Shown: positions 42,038 through 50,657 of the stretch, piece by piece | Position numbering within the stretch: the stretch's first letter is position 1 | How the letters are laid out: each line of letters opens with the position of its first letter | Virus record (IMG/VR): IMGVR_UViG_3300042371_000495 | Location: 1-64,000 of that record | Length of the DNA: 64,000 bases | Source of the DNA: a virus | Strand: one strand, 5' to 3' | The notes under the pieces: model-generated | Database searches by the model: none | What the model saw: the letters and a program-made list of their open reading frames with translations, nothing else | What the model was told of the DNA's origin: nothing | Translations under genes and position numbers: made by a program

Positions 42038-44416
42038 TCAAAGATCATCAACGACGGTTAATCCACCAAATGTTGTGCCATATCCAGTCGCTCCATTTGG
42101 AACGTGGATTTCGGTTGTTAAAACATTTACAAAAACATCAACTCCAAGTGTTGGGGCAGCCATTGCTAAACATGCGATGTAATCTAAGCTATTGCAATGT
42201 ATGAACGCAGTGTCACCGATACTAGTGACGCTACTAGGTATCGTTATACTAGGCAATGCATTGGATAAAGCCAAAAACCCACTAGGAATACTTACTATAC
42301 CATTACTGAGTGTCATGCTCGTCAGGCCAGTGCAGCCAGAGAAGGACTGTATACCCATGCTAGTAACGGTAGATGGTATTGTTATGCTTGTTAACCCAGT
42401 ATACATAAACGCATAATCACCTATACTTGTAACGCTAGATGGTATCGTTACGTTTGCTAAAGCGGAACAGTCGACAAATGCAAAGCCGCCAATGGTTGTA
42501 ACGCTATCTGGAATAGTGATGCTTGTCAGGCTAGTGCAACCTTGGAATGTACCGTTGTCAATGCTTGTAACGCTATCTGGAATAGTGACGCTTGTTAGGC
42601 CAGAGCAGTTGTAGAATGCACTGTTGCCAATGTTTGTCACGCTATCTGGAATAGTGATGCTTGATAAGCTAGCGCAACCCTGGAATGCACTGTAGCCAAT
42701 GCTTGTAACGCTATCTCCAATAGTGACGCTCGTCAGGCTAGAGCAACCCTGGAATGCACTGTAGCCAATGGTTGTAACGCTATCTGGAATAGTGATACTT
42801 GTCAGACCACTGCAGCCGTAGAATGCATAGCTGCCAATGGTTGTAACGCTATCTCCAATAGTAATGCTTGTTAAGTCAGAGCAACTACGGAATGCATAGC
42901 TGCCAATGCTCGTAACACTATCTCCAATCGTGACGCTTGTCAGGCTAGTGCAGCCGCTGAACACATAGCCGCCAATGCTCGTAACACTATCTCCAATCGT
43001 GACGCTTGTCAGACCACTGCAGCCGTAGAATGCATAGCTGCCAATGGTTGTAACGCTGTTGGGAATAGTGACGCTTGATAAGCTAGTGCAGCCGTAAAAT
43101 CCTCCGGCGCCAATGCTTGTAACGCTATCTGGAATAGTGACGCTTGTTAGGCCAGAGCAGTAGTTGAATGAATACTCGCCAATGGTTGTAACGCTATCTG
43201 GAATAGTGATGCTTGTCAGGCTAGTGCAACCTTGGAATGTACCGTTGTCAATGCTTGTAACGCTATCTGGAATAGTGATGCTTGTCAGACCACTGCAGTC
43301 GTTGAACGCATAGCCGCCAATGCTTGTAACGCTATCTGGAATAGTGATGCTTGTCAGACCACTGCAGAAGCCGAATGCCCAGCTGCCAATGGTTGTAACG
43401 CTATTTGGAATGGTGACGCTAGTTAGGCCAGTGCAACTTTGGAATGCATAGTTGCCAATGCTTGTAACGCTATCCCCAAAAATAACAGAATCAAGATTGG
43501 AATTACTATTTTGCAACAAGTCAGGTATAATTGTATTTGGATAATATTCGATTGTCGAGTCAGAATAAGTAAAAATTGTTTCTATGCTTCCTTGACCATG
43601 CCCAGTTGTTCCTGTAGCATAAAATAATTTTCCAGTTAAATCGGTGGTATATTCACTGGCTCCAGGAGGAAGATACTCAAATGTTAATACTCCTTCTCCT
43701 TCAGGCCCATTACCAAACATTATGGCTAATGCATAATATGCATTAGCGGCCATTGTAAATGTACCAGTCACTGGTTGTGGACCATGAATTCCTCCGTTTG
43801 ACACTACGGCATTGCTTATTTCCCTAGCAGCGTCTAGAGCATTTGAGCCAAGCCACAAATAGCTTGCATCATCTGAAGTTATTCGAAAACCATATTCTCC
43901 GGATATAGTTGGTTTAAAATAACCTCTAACAATAAGACTTTTATTATTATCTCCAGCCGCGGCGGAATAACCATCATCAATAACTGAAGAAATACTTTGT
44001 GACAACAGTGGACGACTTACCGCTGCTCTTTCAGTTGGTCCAGCCACTGGTGGAGGACCAAAGTAGAACAATCCGGCACCTACATGTGGAAACAGAACAG
44101 GCGGTTCATATGGATTATTAAAACTAGGATTTTCTGAAAATCCGTTTTCATACCAATTAGGCGATAGCAGAAAATTGCCTAAAGTTGTTATTTGAAAATC
44201 ACCACCTCCAAGTGTAGCAAAATAGGAGTCGTTCAATAGTCTAGAATTAAAAAACGTAGAGTCATCTTCAAAATACCCTTGATATTTTCTTTTAACAACT
44301 CCATCATCTAAAGTTAGCCCGGTAATATCACTGCCCTCAAATGAAGTGCCAGAGATTGCGCTGACATACTTGTATGCCAAACTCATTCCAAGACAAAATT
44401 TAATTCCTTCAAACAT
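42038..44416 (-). CDS. PA14-like plus BspA-type leucine-rich-repeat protein
   Basis: 792 residues. An N-terminal region of about 140 residues is followed by a PA14/GLEYA-like domain (about 145-270: YFKPTISGEYGFRITSDDASYLWLG, quoted only in part as SGEYGFRITSDDA). Then come more than 15 tandem 23-residue LRR_5 repeats (about 300-740; consensus TSITIPDSVTTIG.YAF.GC). Such repeats are used by bacterial and protist surface proteins for binding. In a phage it is probably a tail-associated adhesin. No signal peptide. An upstream mini-ORF is described separately. Confidence 0.8.
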   Translation of the reverse strand: MFEGIKFCLGMSLAYKYVSAISGTSFEGSDITGLTLDDGVVKRKYQGYFEDDSTFFNSRLLNDSYFATLGGGDFQITTLGNFLLSPNWYENGFSENPSFNNPYEPPVLFPHVGAGLFYFGPPPVAGPTERAAVSRPLLSQSISSVIDDGYSAAAGDNNKSLIVRGYFKPTISGEYGFRITSDDASYLWLGSNALDAAREISNAVVSNGGIHGPQPVTGTFTMAANAYYALAIMFGNGPEGEGVLTFEYLPPGASEYTTDLTGKLFYATGTTGHGQGSIETIFTYSDSTIEYYPNTIIPDLLQNSNSNLDSVIFGDSVTSIGNYAFQSCTGLTSVTIPNSVTTIGSWAFGFCSGLTSITIPDSVTSIGGYAFNDCSGLTSITIPDSVTSIDNGTFQGCTSLTSITIPDSVTTIGEYSFNYCSGLTSVTIPDSVTSIGAGGFYGCTSLSSVTIPNSVTTIGSYAFYGCSGLTSVTIGDSVTSIGGYVFSGCTSLTSVTIGDSVTSIGSYAFRSCSDLTSITIGDSVTTIGSYAFYGCSGLTSITIPDSVTTIGYSAFQGCSSLTSVTIGDSVTSIGYSAFQGCASLSSITIPDSVTNIGNSAFYNCSGLTSVTIPDSVTSIDNGTFQGCTSLTSITIPDSVTTIGGFAFVDCSALANVTIPSSVTSIGDYAFMYTGLTSITIPSTVTSMGIQSFSGCTGLTSMTLSNGIVSIPSGFLALSNALPSITIPSSVTSIGDTAFIHCNSLDYIACLAMAAPTLGVDVFVNVLTTEIHVPNGATGYGTTFGGLTVVDDL
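42230..43490 (-). repeat. Tandem 69-nt repeats encoding LRR_5 units
   Basis: The DNA shows a recurring 69-nt unit (for example the phrase TGTAACGCTATCTGGAATAG on the plus strand) repeated over about 1.2 kb, encoding the 23-residue LRR. Near-identical units suggest recent duplication or gene conversion. Confidence 0.85.
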
Positions 44417-44420
44417 AAAA

Positions 44421-44477
44421 TTAGAATACAGCGGGGTTTAGATGTATTAAACACCCTTGATAAACGCTTTTGATCAT
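44421..44477 (-). CDS. Possible 18-residue leader peptide
   Basis: ATG at 44475-44477, TAA at 44421-44423, product MIKSVYQGCLIHLNPAVF. A TATAAATA box lies 5 nt before its ATG, the same geometry as at gp19 and gp13. The stop is 4 nt before the LRR gene ATG, so it may help start translation of that gene by reinitiation. Small size makes it uncertain. Confidence 0.35.
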   Translation of the reverse strand: MIKSVYQGCLIHLNPAVF

Positions 44478-44482
44478 GTGAT

Positions 44483-44490
44483 TATTTATA
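44483..44490 (-). promoter_or_regulatory. Late promoter upstream of the LRR gene
   Basis: Exact TATAAATA on the minus strand, 5 nt (ATCAC) before the mini-ORF ATG. It overlaps the stop of the membrane-protein gene 44486-44656. Confidence 0.65.
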
Positions 44491-44656
44491 CCCTTAATCG
44501 CCACATGGATCCTATGAGTATAGACAAACATAACACCACAAAATATTGAATTGTTATCACTGAATCATCAATCGTATTTTCGAACGATAAAAATATTTTG
44601 CCGACAAATGTTAAAAGTATCAGTGCAAGTAGACACAACATTTGTCGAGTGTTCAT
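44486..44656 (-). CDS. Small two-helix membrane protein, lysis candidate
   Basis: 56 residues from ATG at 44656 (MNTRQMLCLL...). An upstream in-frame start would lie inside the preceding gene. Two hydrophobic segments (MLCLLALILLTFVGKIFL and ITIQYFVVLCLSILIG) flank a short acidic loop. It follows the LydA-like holin gene, so it may be an antiholin or second holin. Confidence 0.55.
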   Translation of the reverse strand: MNTRQMLCLLALILLTFVGKIFLSFENTIDDSVITIQYFVVLCLSILIGSMWRLRV

Positions 44657-44660
44657 AGCA

Positions 44661-44978
44661 TTATTTGAAGAATTGTTTGTGAGCGTTTTTCTCAAACTTC
44701 TTTCCAATGGCGATCAATCCATTGATGATTTCCGGTGAAATGACACCGATGATGCCATATGTCATGGCTTTATATAATGAAGAAATATCAGTATGCTCTA
44801 ATAAGAACCAAGCGATCGTAGATGCCAGAGCCGCAATGGTGATCTTCTTAAGCTGCTCGACAAATTGAAATTCTTTCTCGCTTGATATCAATCGGGCTAA
44901 CATTCCGCCGGCGCCGATCAAAGGGATAATCCATCCGCCATTTATGAATTCTTTAAGAATAGATTTTTCCGGTTCCAT
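44661..44978 (-). CDS. LydA-type holin-like protein
   Basis: 105 residues. The pattern GGWIIPLIGAGGMLARLI, then KITIAALASTIAWFLLE and MTYGIIGVISPEIINGLI gives three membrane segments as in holins of the LydA (phage_holin_3) family. Expected to open the inner membrane at lysis. No endolysin is visible in this window. A CATAAATA box lies 9 nt before the ATG. Confidence 0.72.
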   Translation of the reverse strand: MEPEKSILKEFINGGWIIPLIGAGGMLARLISSEKEFQFVEQLKKITIAALASTIAWFLLEHTDISSLYKAMTYGIIGVISPEIINGLIAIGKKFEKNAHKQFFK

Positions 44979-44987
44979 AATTTAGGG

Positions 44988-44995
44988 TATTTATG
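44988..44995 (-). promoter_or_regulatory. Late-promoter-like box upstream of the holin-like gene
   Basis: CATAAATA on the minus strand (one mismatch), 9 nt before the ATG at 44978. Confidence 0.45.
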
Positions 44996-44998
44996 ATA

Positions 44999-46495
44999 TT
45001 ATGGTTTCCAAGCGAATGGGGCGTAAGAAGCACCAAGTAATTTGTATGTCACCGCAAATGATGTAGTATTCGTACATATATTTGCTAAAGACCAATAATC
45101 TCCCATCAGTGTACCTAATGCCGCGGGATGAGTGAAAGATCCAATGAGTGCGAAATTACCGCCGGCCTTCGATTGATACAGATATAACGTAGATCCGTCC
45201 CAGACTATCAACCATCTATTGTTATAAGAAGGAGACGCTTGTAATGGGAATGAGGTCGACGTTTGTACGGTTGAACCCGTTGCTAGTCCATTATTGATAG
45301 ATATCGACGCTGTGTTATTGCTATTATTCCACGTCACGGCAAATCCGCCTGAATCTACGGCATTCGTCGATAGGGTAGTTTGATTGATGCTATTAGAACC
45401 GATGATGAATCGTGTTAGAGTGGGAGTTCCTGCTTTATTGCTATTATCGTCAATCAGTACAGAAAATTTCTGTTGTGTCATCAACGAAGTCCGCGGTGAC
45501 TCATCTCCGGGTCTTGCCAGCGGACTAAAATAATTTGGATCGATGCTACACACACGATACGTCGCGTTAGGGGCAGCGTTGGCTAAATTCTGATAAAACC
45601 ACATGCCGCTTGCCGATGAACCCGAAGAATATGTAGCAGTTCCGACCGTTTCTCCCCAAGGGAACCCGATCGGAGCATTTTGCCAGATATGATTGATCGT
45701 TGCCTTACGAGTCATTACTTGATTATCGGTCTGATATGCCGAGGCGATCGAAGTGTTAGTCTCGTCCATCGTCTCACCGATATAGATCGCGTCCTGGACA
45801 ATTAGACTCCTATGACTGTATACGCGAGGGATCGTAGCTATATTCCAAGTATTAATCGGCGCTACCGTCGAGGCGTCATTGAAAGTCATTCCGCGACTTA
45901 ACTCGGTGATCGTGACGATCAAATTCTTAGGAGCTTTTCCTGAAGGGATCGATATTGCTATACCTGTTCGATATACTGCGGTGCCGGTGCCACCCACCGT
46001 GATGTTTCCACCGTTCCACAAATATACGTTCCAGGGTTGAGCACTCGTAATTCCCAATCCAGTATCAGGTCCATTTCCGTGACCTCGTCCAGTTGATGCC
46101 GGCATCAATCGAATGAATGTCGGCGTCACGCTGGTAGTCGTAGGAAGCGTAGTACCAATATTTTGACCAAACGGCCCGACTGTATTTGATAGTTGTTCGT
46201 ATCCACCTTGATAACGATAAGTCGTCGTACCGGACTGTGAGCCGGTTCTTGATGAAATTTGTATCTCGAAAGCCACCGACCCTTCCGCACAATAATATTC
46301 TCCGATCGTTTGGGCGGTTCCAGCTGCGATCTGCTCTTGAAACGATCGTTGAATAGCCGGAGCCGCAGCGACCGCAAATCCCGCAGTAGCGCTGGCGACA
46401 CCACGAGCACTCAAGGCGGTTAATACTGTAGCTGACTTCGCCGAGACTTCAGCTGTAGATAATGTACCGCTAGGGGATAGTTGAACTAATGCCAT
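44999..46495 (-). CDS. Tail fibre or virion surface protein
   Basis: 498 residues, Ala/Ser/Thr/Gly-rich, with an Ala-rich N-terminal helix (about residues 15-65) and a beta-rich remainder. The C-terminal 150 residues resemble a lectin-like sandwich (NNRWLIVWDGSTLYLYQSKAGGNF; cited in part as DGSTLYLYQ). No known enzyme motif. A TATAAATA box 7 nt before the ATG makes it a late gene. Confidence 0.65.
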   Translation of the reverse strand: MALVQLSPSGTLSTAEVSAKSATVLTALSARGVASATAGFAVAAAPAIQRSFQEQIAAGTAQTIGEYYCAEGSVAFEIQISSRTGSQSGTTTYRYQGGYEQLSNTVGPFGQNIGTTLPTTTSVTPTFIRLMPASTGRGHGNGPDTGLGITSAQPWNVYLWNGGNITVGGTGTAVYRTGIAISIPSGKAPKNLIVTITELSRGMTFNDASTVAPINTWNIATIPRVYSHRSLIVQDAIYIGETMDETNTSIASAYQTDNQVMTRKATINHIWQNAPIGFPWGETVGTATYSSGSSASGMWFYQNLANAAPNATYRVCSIDPNYFSPLARPGDESPRTSLMTQQKFSVLIDDNSNKAGTPTLTRFIIGSNSINQTTLSTNAVDSGGFAVTWNNSNNTASISINNGLATGSTVQTSTSFPLQASPSYNNRWLIVWDGSTLYLYQSKAGGNFALIGSFTHPAALGTLMGDYWSLANICTNTTSFAVTYKLLGASYAPFAWKP

Positions 46496-46502
46496 ATGCG
46501 TC

Positions 46503-46510
46503 TATTTATA
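46503..46510 (-). promoter_or_regulatory. Late promoter, leaderless geometry
   Basis: Exact TATAAATA on the minus strand, 7 nt (GACGCAT) before the ATG at 46495. Confidence 0.7.
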
Positions 46511-46562
46511 GTATCGCTGAAATAATAAACCGATAACAGTTATTTACAATTTTAAACTCAAT

Positions 46563-46585
46563 GATAGTGTTAGAACAACACTATC
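46563..46585 (-). terminator. Hairpin at the end of the 84-residue gene
   Basis: 9-bp inverted repeat GATAGTGTT / AACACTATC with 5-nt loop spanning the stop codon of the gene at 46570-46824. The following sequence is A+T-rich but without a T run. Confidence 0.45.
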
Positions 46586-46824
46586 GAGATCGAAGCAGTC
46601 GTCCCGGCCTCGATAATCGAATTACCAGCGAAAGGATAGAGACCAGCCTTTACAGGAAAGGTGACCTCAATATCGTTTGTACCAGTGATGTTCAAGTTAC
46701 CATCAGTGCCGATTAGCAATCCTTTGAAACTTTTTCCATTTGCCTGGGAATATACACCATCCGTAAATACACACTGTTCATAAACGACAGCCGAATCATA
46801 AACTCTTGAAGCATTTGCACTCAT
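46570..46824 (-). CDS. Small virion-type hypothetical protein
   Basis: 84 residues, beta-rich (LLIGTDGNLNITGTNDIEVTFPV), possibly a small structural or decoration protein. It has its own TATAAATA promoter 7 nt before the ATG and a hairpin at its end, so it may form a single-gene late unit. Family not recognised. Confidence 0.6.
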   Translation of the reverse strand: MSANASRVYDSAVVYEQCVFTDGVYSQANGKSFKGLLIGTDGNLNITGTNDIEVTFPVKAGLYPFAGNSIIEAGTTASISIVLF

Positions 46825-46831
46825 ATGTTTC

Positions 46832-46839
46832 TATTTATA
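46832..46839 (-). promoter_or_regulatory. Late promoter, leaderless geometry
   Basis: Exact TATAAATA on the minus strand, 7 nt (GAAACAT) before the ATG at 46824. Confidence 0.7.
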
Positions 46840-46844
46840 CTTTG

Positions 46845-48854
46845 TTATGGTTGATTGGTTACTACGTTCCATGCGCCGCCAGGTCGTGTACTCGATGTAA
46901 GTAATTGATAGTAATAATAACCATCATTGATGTTTGTGGTCGTTCTTATCGCCGAGACGCCGGCACCCGTAAGAGCTCCACTAGTTGCAGTCGTATACGT
47001 AAATACATTGGGATTACCAGTAGTTGTAATCGGAAATGTTCCTTTAAATGCTTCCTGAAAATTAGAGTCCGAAATCGTAGCAAGACCTGTTCCGATAAGA
47101 GCTCCGGTTCCAGTAGTCTGATATGTAAAATTATCGTTATCAATCTTTGTGATTGTAAATGTACCTTTAAATGCTTCCTGAAAAGATGTCTGACTTGTAT
47201 CACTAATAGTAACAGTATGAGTAGCATTAAAACCATGAGCAACTAAGTTGACAGTCACAACATTACCTACACGTACGAATTTAATGCCAGATGCTGTTTT
47301 TATATTCGAAGACGTTATGGTAACAAGTTGACCATTAGTATAACCATGCGCGCTGGGTAATGTGACTGACACTGTATTACCCGCGCGAATAAAACTACCA
47401 CCGGCCGGGTTTATTCGAGTGTAACCTGCTCCAATATTGATACCTGGCGCAAGAAGGGTTTGATTGCTTAGTCGATTTCCTCCCAGATTTAAGTATTTTC
47501 CTAATTGGGTATTTGTGGCGAGATGAAACGCCCTTAATATCTTATTAATAGAACCGACATCTAAATTCGTATTAAACGCATGAAATTTATTTAACGTGTT
47601 TGGCATCTGAGTGACGCTAAGTAGTGCTACAGCCGATTGATAGAGGCTGACTGCCGTATCATGGCATCTAAATGTTGCCAACACCGCTAAGCTATTTAAA
47701 TTAGGAATTTCTCCATTAACACCAGTAACACTTATACCTGCATTTGGAGTGTTATCATTGCAATTGAATTCTATTAAATTATTCAATCCAGTTAAAATCG
47801 GAATAGTACTACTAAGCCTATTATTACTACAATCAAATATCTGTAGGGTAGTAAGGGTGGATAAACTAGGAATAGAATCGGTAAGCTGATTACTCGCGCA
47901 CTTGAATATCTGTAAAGAAGTGAGTGTACTTAAATTCGGGATATCACCAAATATATCATTACCTCCACAATTAAAGTCTTTTAACGTAGTTAATCCAGCC
48001 AAACTTGGAATAGAATTACTAAGATTATTATCATGACAATGGAATGTTTCCAAAGAAGTTAAACCGACTCCGCTTAAAACTGGAATCCAACCGGTTAATA
48101 AATTATCATAACAGACAAACGTTTTTAATGCACTTAATCCAGTCAAATGTGTTCTTTCGGGTTGAATACTTCCAGTAAATGCATTTCTATAGCAAGAGAA
48201 TGTCTCCAAAGAAGTTAATCCAGCCAAACTTGGAATGCTTCCGCTAAGTCCACGACCCGGAGCGCTAAATTGTCCGGCGACATATAAGTTTTCATAACAT
48301 TGAAAATCAACAAGAGCAGTGAGTCCAGCCAATTCAGGAAGAGTTCCGGTTAACTCATTTCGATAACAATAAAATCTATCCAACAGTGTTAATCCAGTTA
48401 AACTTGGAACTCCGCCGGTATGTTTATTCTCATAGCAAAGATAGCGAGTCAATGAAGTCCGAGTGTTTATGTTCGTCGGAATTGTCCCAGTAATCTGATT
48501 ATTACCATAGTTAAAAACTGATATAGACCCAATTGGTGGAAAATTGGCATTTGATATAGTTCCTGAAAGATTATTTGTATATAATCTAAAATATTGTAGT
48601 GCGGTCATCGCACTTAAATTAGGAATTGAACCCGTAATCAAATTATTAAACGCCTCTAATGTATGTAAACTTTGAAGGTTTTTATAACCAGTAAGCGCTG
48701 AAATATTGTTATTATTACATTTAAACGAAGTCAAGTTTACAAACGGAGATGTATCTATTGAACCACCTAGTTTTGCAGTAACTGTTGATGCCCCGCATTC
48801 AATTGATTGAACTGCCGCTGGACCTTTTTTAGGAAGTAATCTAATTGTTGGCAT
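46845..48854 (-). CDS. Leucine-rich-repeat tail protein with C-terminal beta repeats
   Basis: 669 residues. About 30-440 holds leucine-rich repeats of a different type from the 42038 gene (units such as LTSLETFSCYRNAFTGSIP with Asn ladders). The C-terminal about 200 residues contain repeated beta modules with HGY/HGF...DNFTYQ signatures and two copies of FQEAFKGTF. The combination suggests an adhesive fibre. No signal peptide. It ends the run from 48858-50589. Confidence 0.75.
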   Translation of the reverse strand: MPTIRLLPKKGPAAVQSIECGASTVTAKLGGSIDTSPFVNLTSFKCNNNNISALTGYKNLQSLHTLEAFNNLITGSIPNLSAMTALQYFRLYTNNLSGTISNANFPPIGSISVFNYGNNQITGTIPTNINTRTSLTRYLCYENKHTGGVPSLTGLTLLDRFYCYRNELTGTLPELAGLTALVDFQCYENLYVAGQFSAPGRGLSGSIPSLAGLTSLETFSCYRNAFTGSIQPERTHLTGLSALKTFVCYDNLLTGWIPVLSGVGLTSLETFHCHDNNLSNSIPSLAGLTTLKDFNCGGNDIFGDIPNLSTLTSLQIFKCASNQLTDSIPSLSTLTTLQIFDCSNNRLSSTIPILTGLNNLIEFNCNDNTPNAGISVTGVNGEIPNLNSLAVLATFRCHDTAVSLYQSAVALLSVTQMPNTLNKFHAFNTNLDVGSINKILRAFHLATNTQLGKYLNLGGNRLSNQTLLAPGINIGAGYTRINPAGGSFIRAGNTVSVTLPSAHGYTNGQLVTITSSNIKTASGIKFVRVGNVVTVNLVAHGFNATHTVTISDTSQTSFQEAFKGTFTITKIDNDNFTYQTTGTGALIGTGLATISDSNFQEAFKGTFPITTTGNPNVFTYTTATSGALTGAGVSAIRTTTNINDGYYYYQLLTSSTRPGGAWNVVTNQP
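47035..47185 (-). repeat. Direct repeat encoding FQEAFKGTF modules
   Basis: The plus-strand phrase CCTTTAAATGCTTCCTGAAA occurs twice about 120 nt apart inside the LRR gene, marking a duplicated beta module near the C-terminus. Confidence 0.7.
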
Positions 48855-48857
48855 AGT

Positions 48858-49061
48858 TTATGCGCTGTATGTATGCTCGAGAATCTCATTTGAGTTCGCG
48901 GTCTGTGGAAGAGTACTGTCTCCCCACGATATCACGATCTGGCTAGCATCAAATGTAATTATTTTAAAACCATTCAATGTAGTAGTCTTTGGTCCAAATG
49001 TCCAAAACGCTCTAGCTCCCACCTGGGCTGTAGCGGCACGTTTAAAATCTACTATGTTCAT
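48858..49061 (-). CDS. Small hypothetical protein
   Basis: 67 residues, WTFGPKTTTLNGFKIITFD region beta-like, between a fibre gene and the LRR gene. It ends 3 nt before the LRR start. No family recognised. Possibly a fibre subunit or chaperone by position only. Confidence 0.5.
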   Translation of the reverse strand: MNIVDFKRAATAQVGARAFWTFGPKTTTLNGFKIITFDASQIVISWGDSTLPQTANSNEILEHTYSA

Positions 49062-49062
49062 A

Positions 49063-50589
49063 TTAATATAATATACCTATTGCGACGAATGTCGACGAAC
49101 TTGACTTATAGATATATATCGCCGAATATGCTATCGTATTATTAAAGGGAGTCGTCGTTCCGTTGATCGTATCAGTATTTCCACCAGCTTGAGATTTTCT
49201 AAGGGTTAATGTTAATCCTCCGATATTAACGATACCGATACTCCATCCGTCGGATACTGCAGATGCCGCAGGAAGTGTAAGAGTAGTTGTACCGGATACA
49301 TGATATATATTCCCATTATTTGCTCCAGTAAATGTAATCGGGCCGCTAATCGGTAGGATAGGAGCATTATTACTCACGGCATCTTCGATACCATAACCGG
49401 CTAATGTAGTCGGATTGGTTCCGGTAGTGACTCGTCCATATGTATCGACAGTGACGCTTCTATACGTTGAAGGAAACACAATTCCAGAGGCTAAGTCGAC
49501 TGCATCGGCGTCGACCGTGAGGGTAGTAGAGTTGACGTTAAAATCAGTCCCGCCTACTAACGTTAAGCCATTACCGGCAGTAAACGTTCCGGCTCCGGAG
49601 AATTGAGTGAAAAGGAAACGACTCCCTGGGGTATCAATCCCGTCGATAGTTGTTACTGCCTCGGTTAATACCCAACCAGTATCTGCAAAAGTGCTACCGT
49701 GACTGACGAATATGAAATCACCGCCGGCAGTTTCTACCGGTTCGTCGAAATCTGTGGCACGAATCAATTCAGTACTCGTCGAATATGTGTATACGCCGTT
49801 ATGTGCCGTGTTAGTTTGACCGGCGACAATGATTCGCGCACCTACCGTAAGCACATCCGCGTCATCATTGAGCATTGCCACAGTCAAAGCATTTGACGTT
49901 GTCAACTTGGCTCCAACACCTGCAGTCCCGGCGGTGTATGTGACTGTTCCTGCGCCACGGGATTCTAGCGAAGTTCTTAAGATGACGTGTGCAGAAGCAT
50001 GAACATGCAACCCTTGGGCAAGGGCATCGACATATGCCGTCGTAGCTAAGGTACCACTTGTAGAAGGGAGAGTCCAGATACGATTACCGGTCGTTACGGT
50101 TGCAGGAGAAAGTGTATCTGTTCTTTGTACCGAACCCGAATCATCGCGTAACCATTGCACCGTAGCATCGTTCGCAAGGTTAAGACGATTCGTTGATCCA
50201 TTATATTGAAGTCCGATAGATGTAGTAAAGGTAGGACTAGCGATCGGCGCCTTGAGCGCCATATTACCATTCAGTTTGCCGATCGCGCTAAGGATGGTAT
50301 CACCGGTAGAGATAGTGCCAGTCGTAGAACTATAATTTGTCAACGTCTTACCAGTAACGACAGTATTGAGAATCGTATTACTCGTAGCTGGTCCTGTAAC
50401 ATCTCCTGCAAGAGTAGTGCCACTCGCGGCTATACCATATGCCTTTATCGCTCCGGTCGAATCTTTATAATATATCTTATCATCCGCATAATTGAGTGCC
50501 AATTCTCCGAATTCCAGGAAAGTTGAAGAGGGTATAGATCCTATTACGCCGCTATGTTTAACTTGTATCTTTGCGTTGCGATTGCTCAT
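49063..50589 (-). CDS. Tail fibre protein with Mtd-type N-terminus
   Basis: 508 residues. The N-terminus (KIQVKHSG, FLEFGELALNYADDKIYYKD) is the widespread fibre-attachment domain related to major tropism determinant N-termini. A repeated Gly/Thr-rich beta region follows, with a C-terminal receptor-binding part. A TATAAATA box lies 6 nt before the ATG. Confidence 0.82.
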   Translation of the reverse strand: MSNRNAKIQVKHSGVIGSIPSSTFLEFGELALNYADDKIYYKDSTGAIKAYGIAASGTTLAGDVTGPATSNTILNTVVTGKTLTNYSSTTGTISTGDTILSAIGKLNGNMALKAPIASPTFTTSIGLQYNGSTNRLNLANDATVQWLRDDSGSVQRTDTLSPATVTTGNRIWTLPSTSGTLATTAYVDALAQGLHVHASAHVILRTSLESRGAGTVTYTAGTAGVGAKLTTSNALTVAMLNDDADVLTVGARIIVAGQTNTAHNGVYTYSTSTELIRATDFDEPVETAGGDFIFVSHGSTFADTGWVLTEAVTTIDGIDTPGSRFLFTQFSGAGTFTAGNGLTLVGGTDFNVNSTTLTVDADAVDLASGIVFPSTYRSVTVDTYGRVTTGTNPTTLAGYGIEDAVSNNAPILPISGPITFTGANNGNIYHVSGTTTLTLPAASAVSDGWSIGIVNIGGLTLTLRKSQAGGNTDTINGTTTPFNNTIAYSAIYIYKSSSSTFVAIGILY

Positions 50590-50595
50590 CGAAAT

Positions 50596-50603
50596 TATTT
50601 ATA
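50596..50603 (-). promoter_or_regulatory. Late promoter, leaderless geometry
   Basis: Exact TATAAATA on the minus strand, 6 nt (ATTTCG) before the ATG at 50589. Confidence 0.72.
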
Positions 50604-50657
50604 TGAATGATTGAGGCGAACGAAACCGCCACTGGTATTTATTAAGTATATAGAGTT

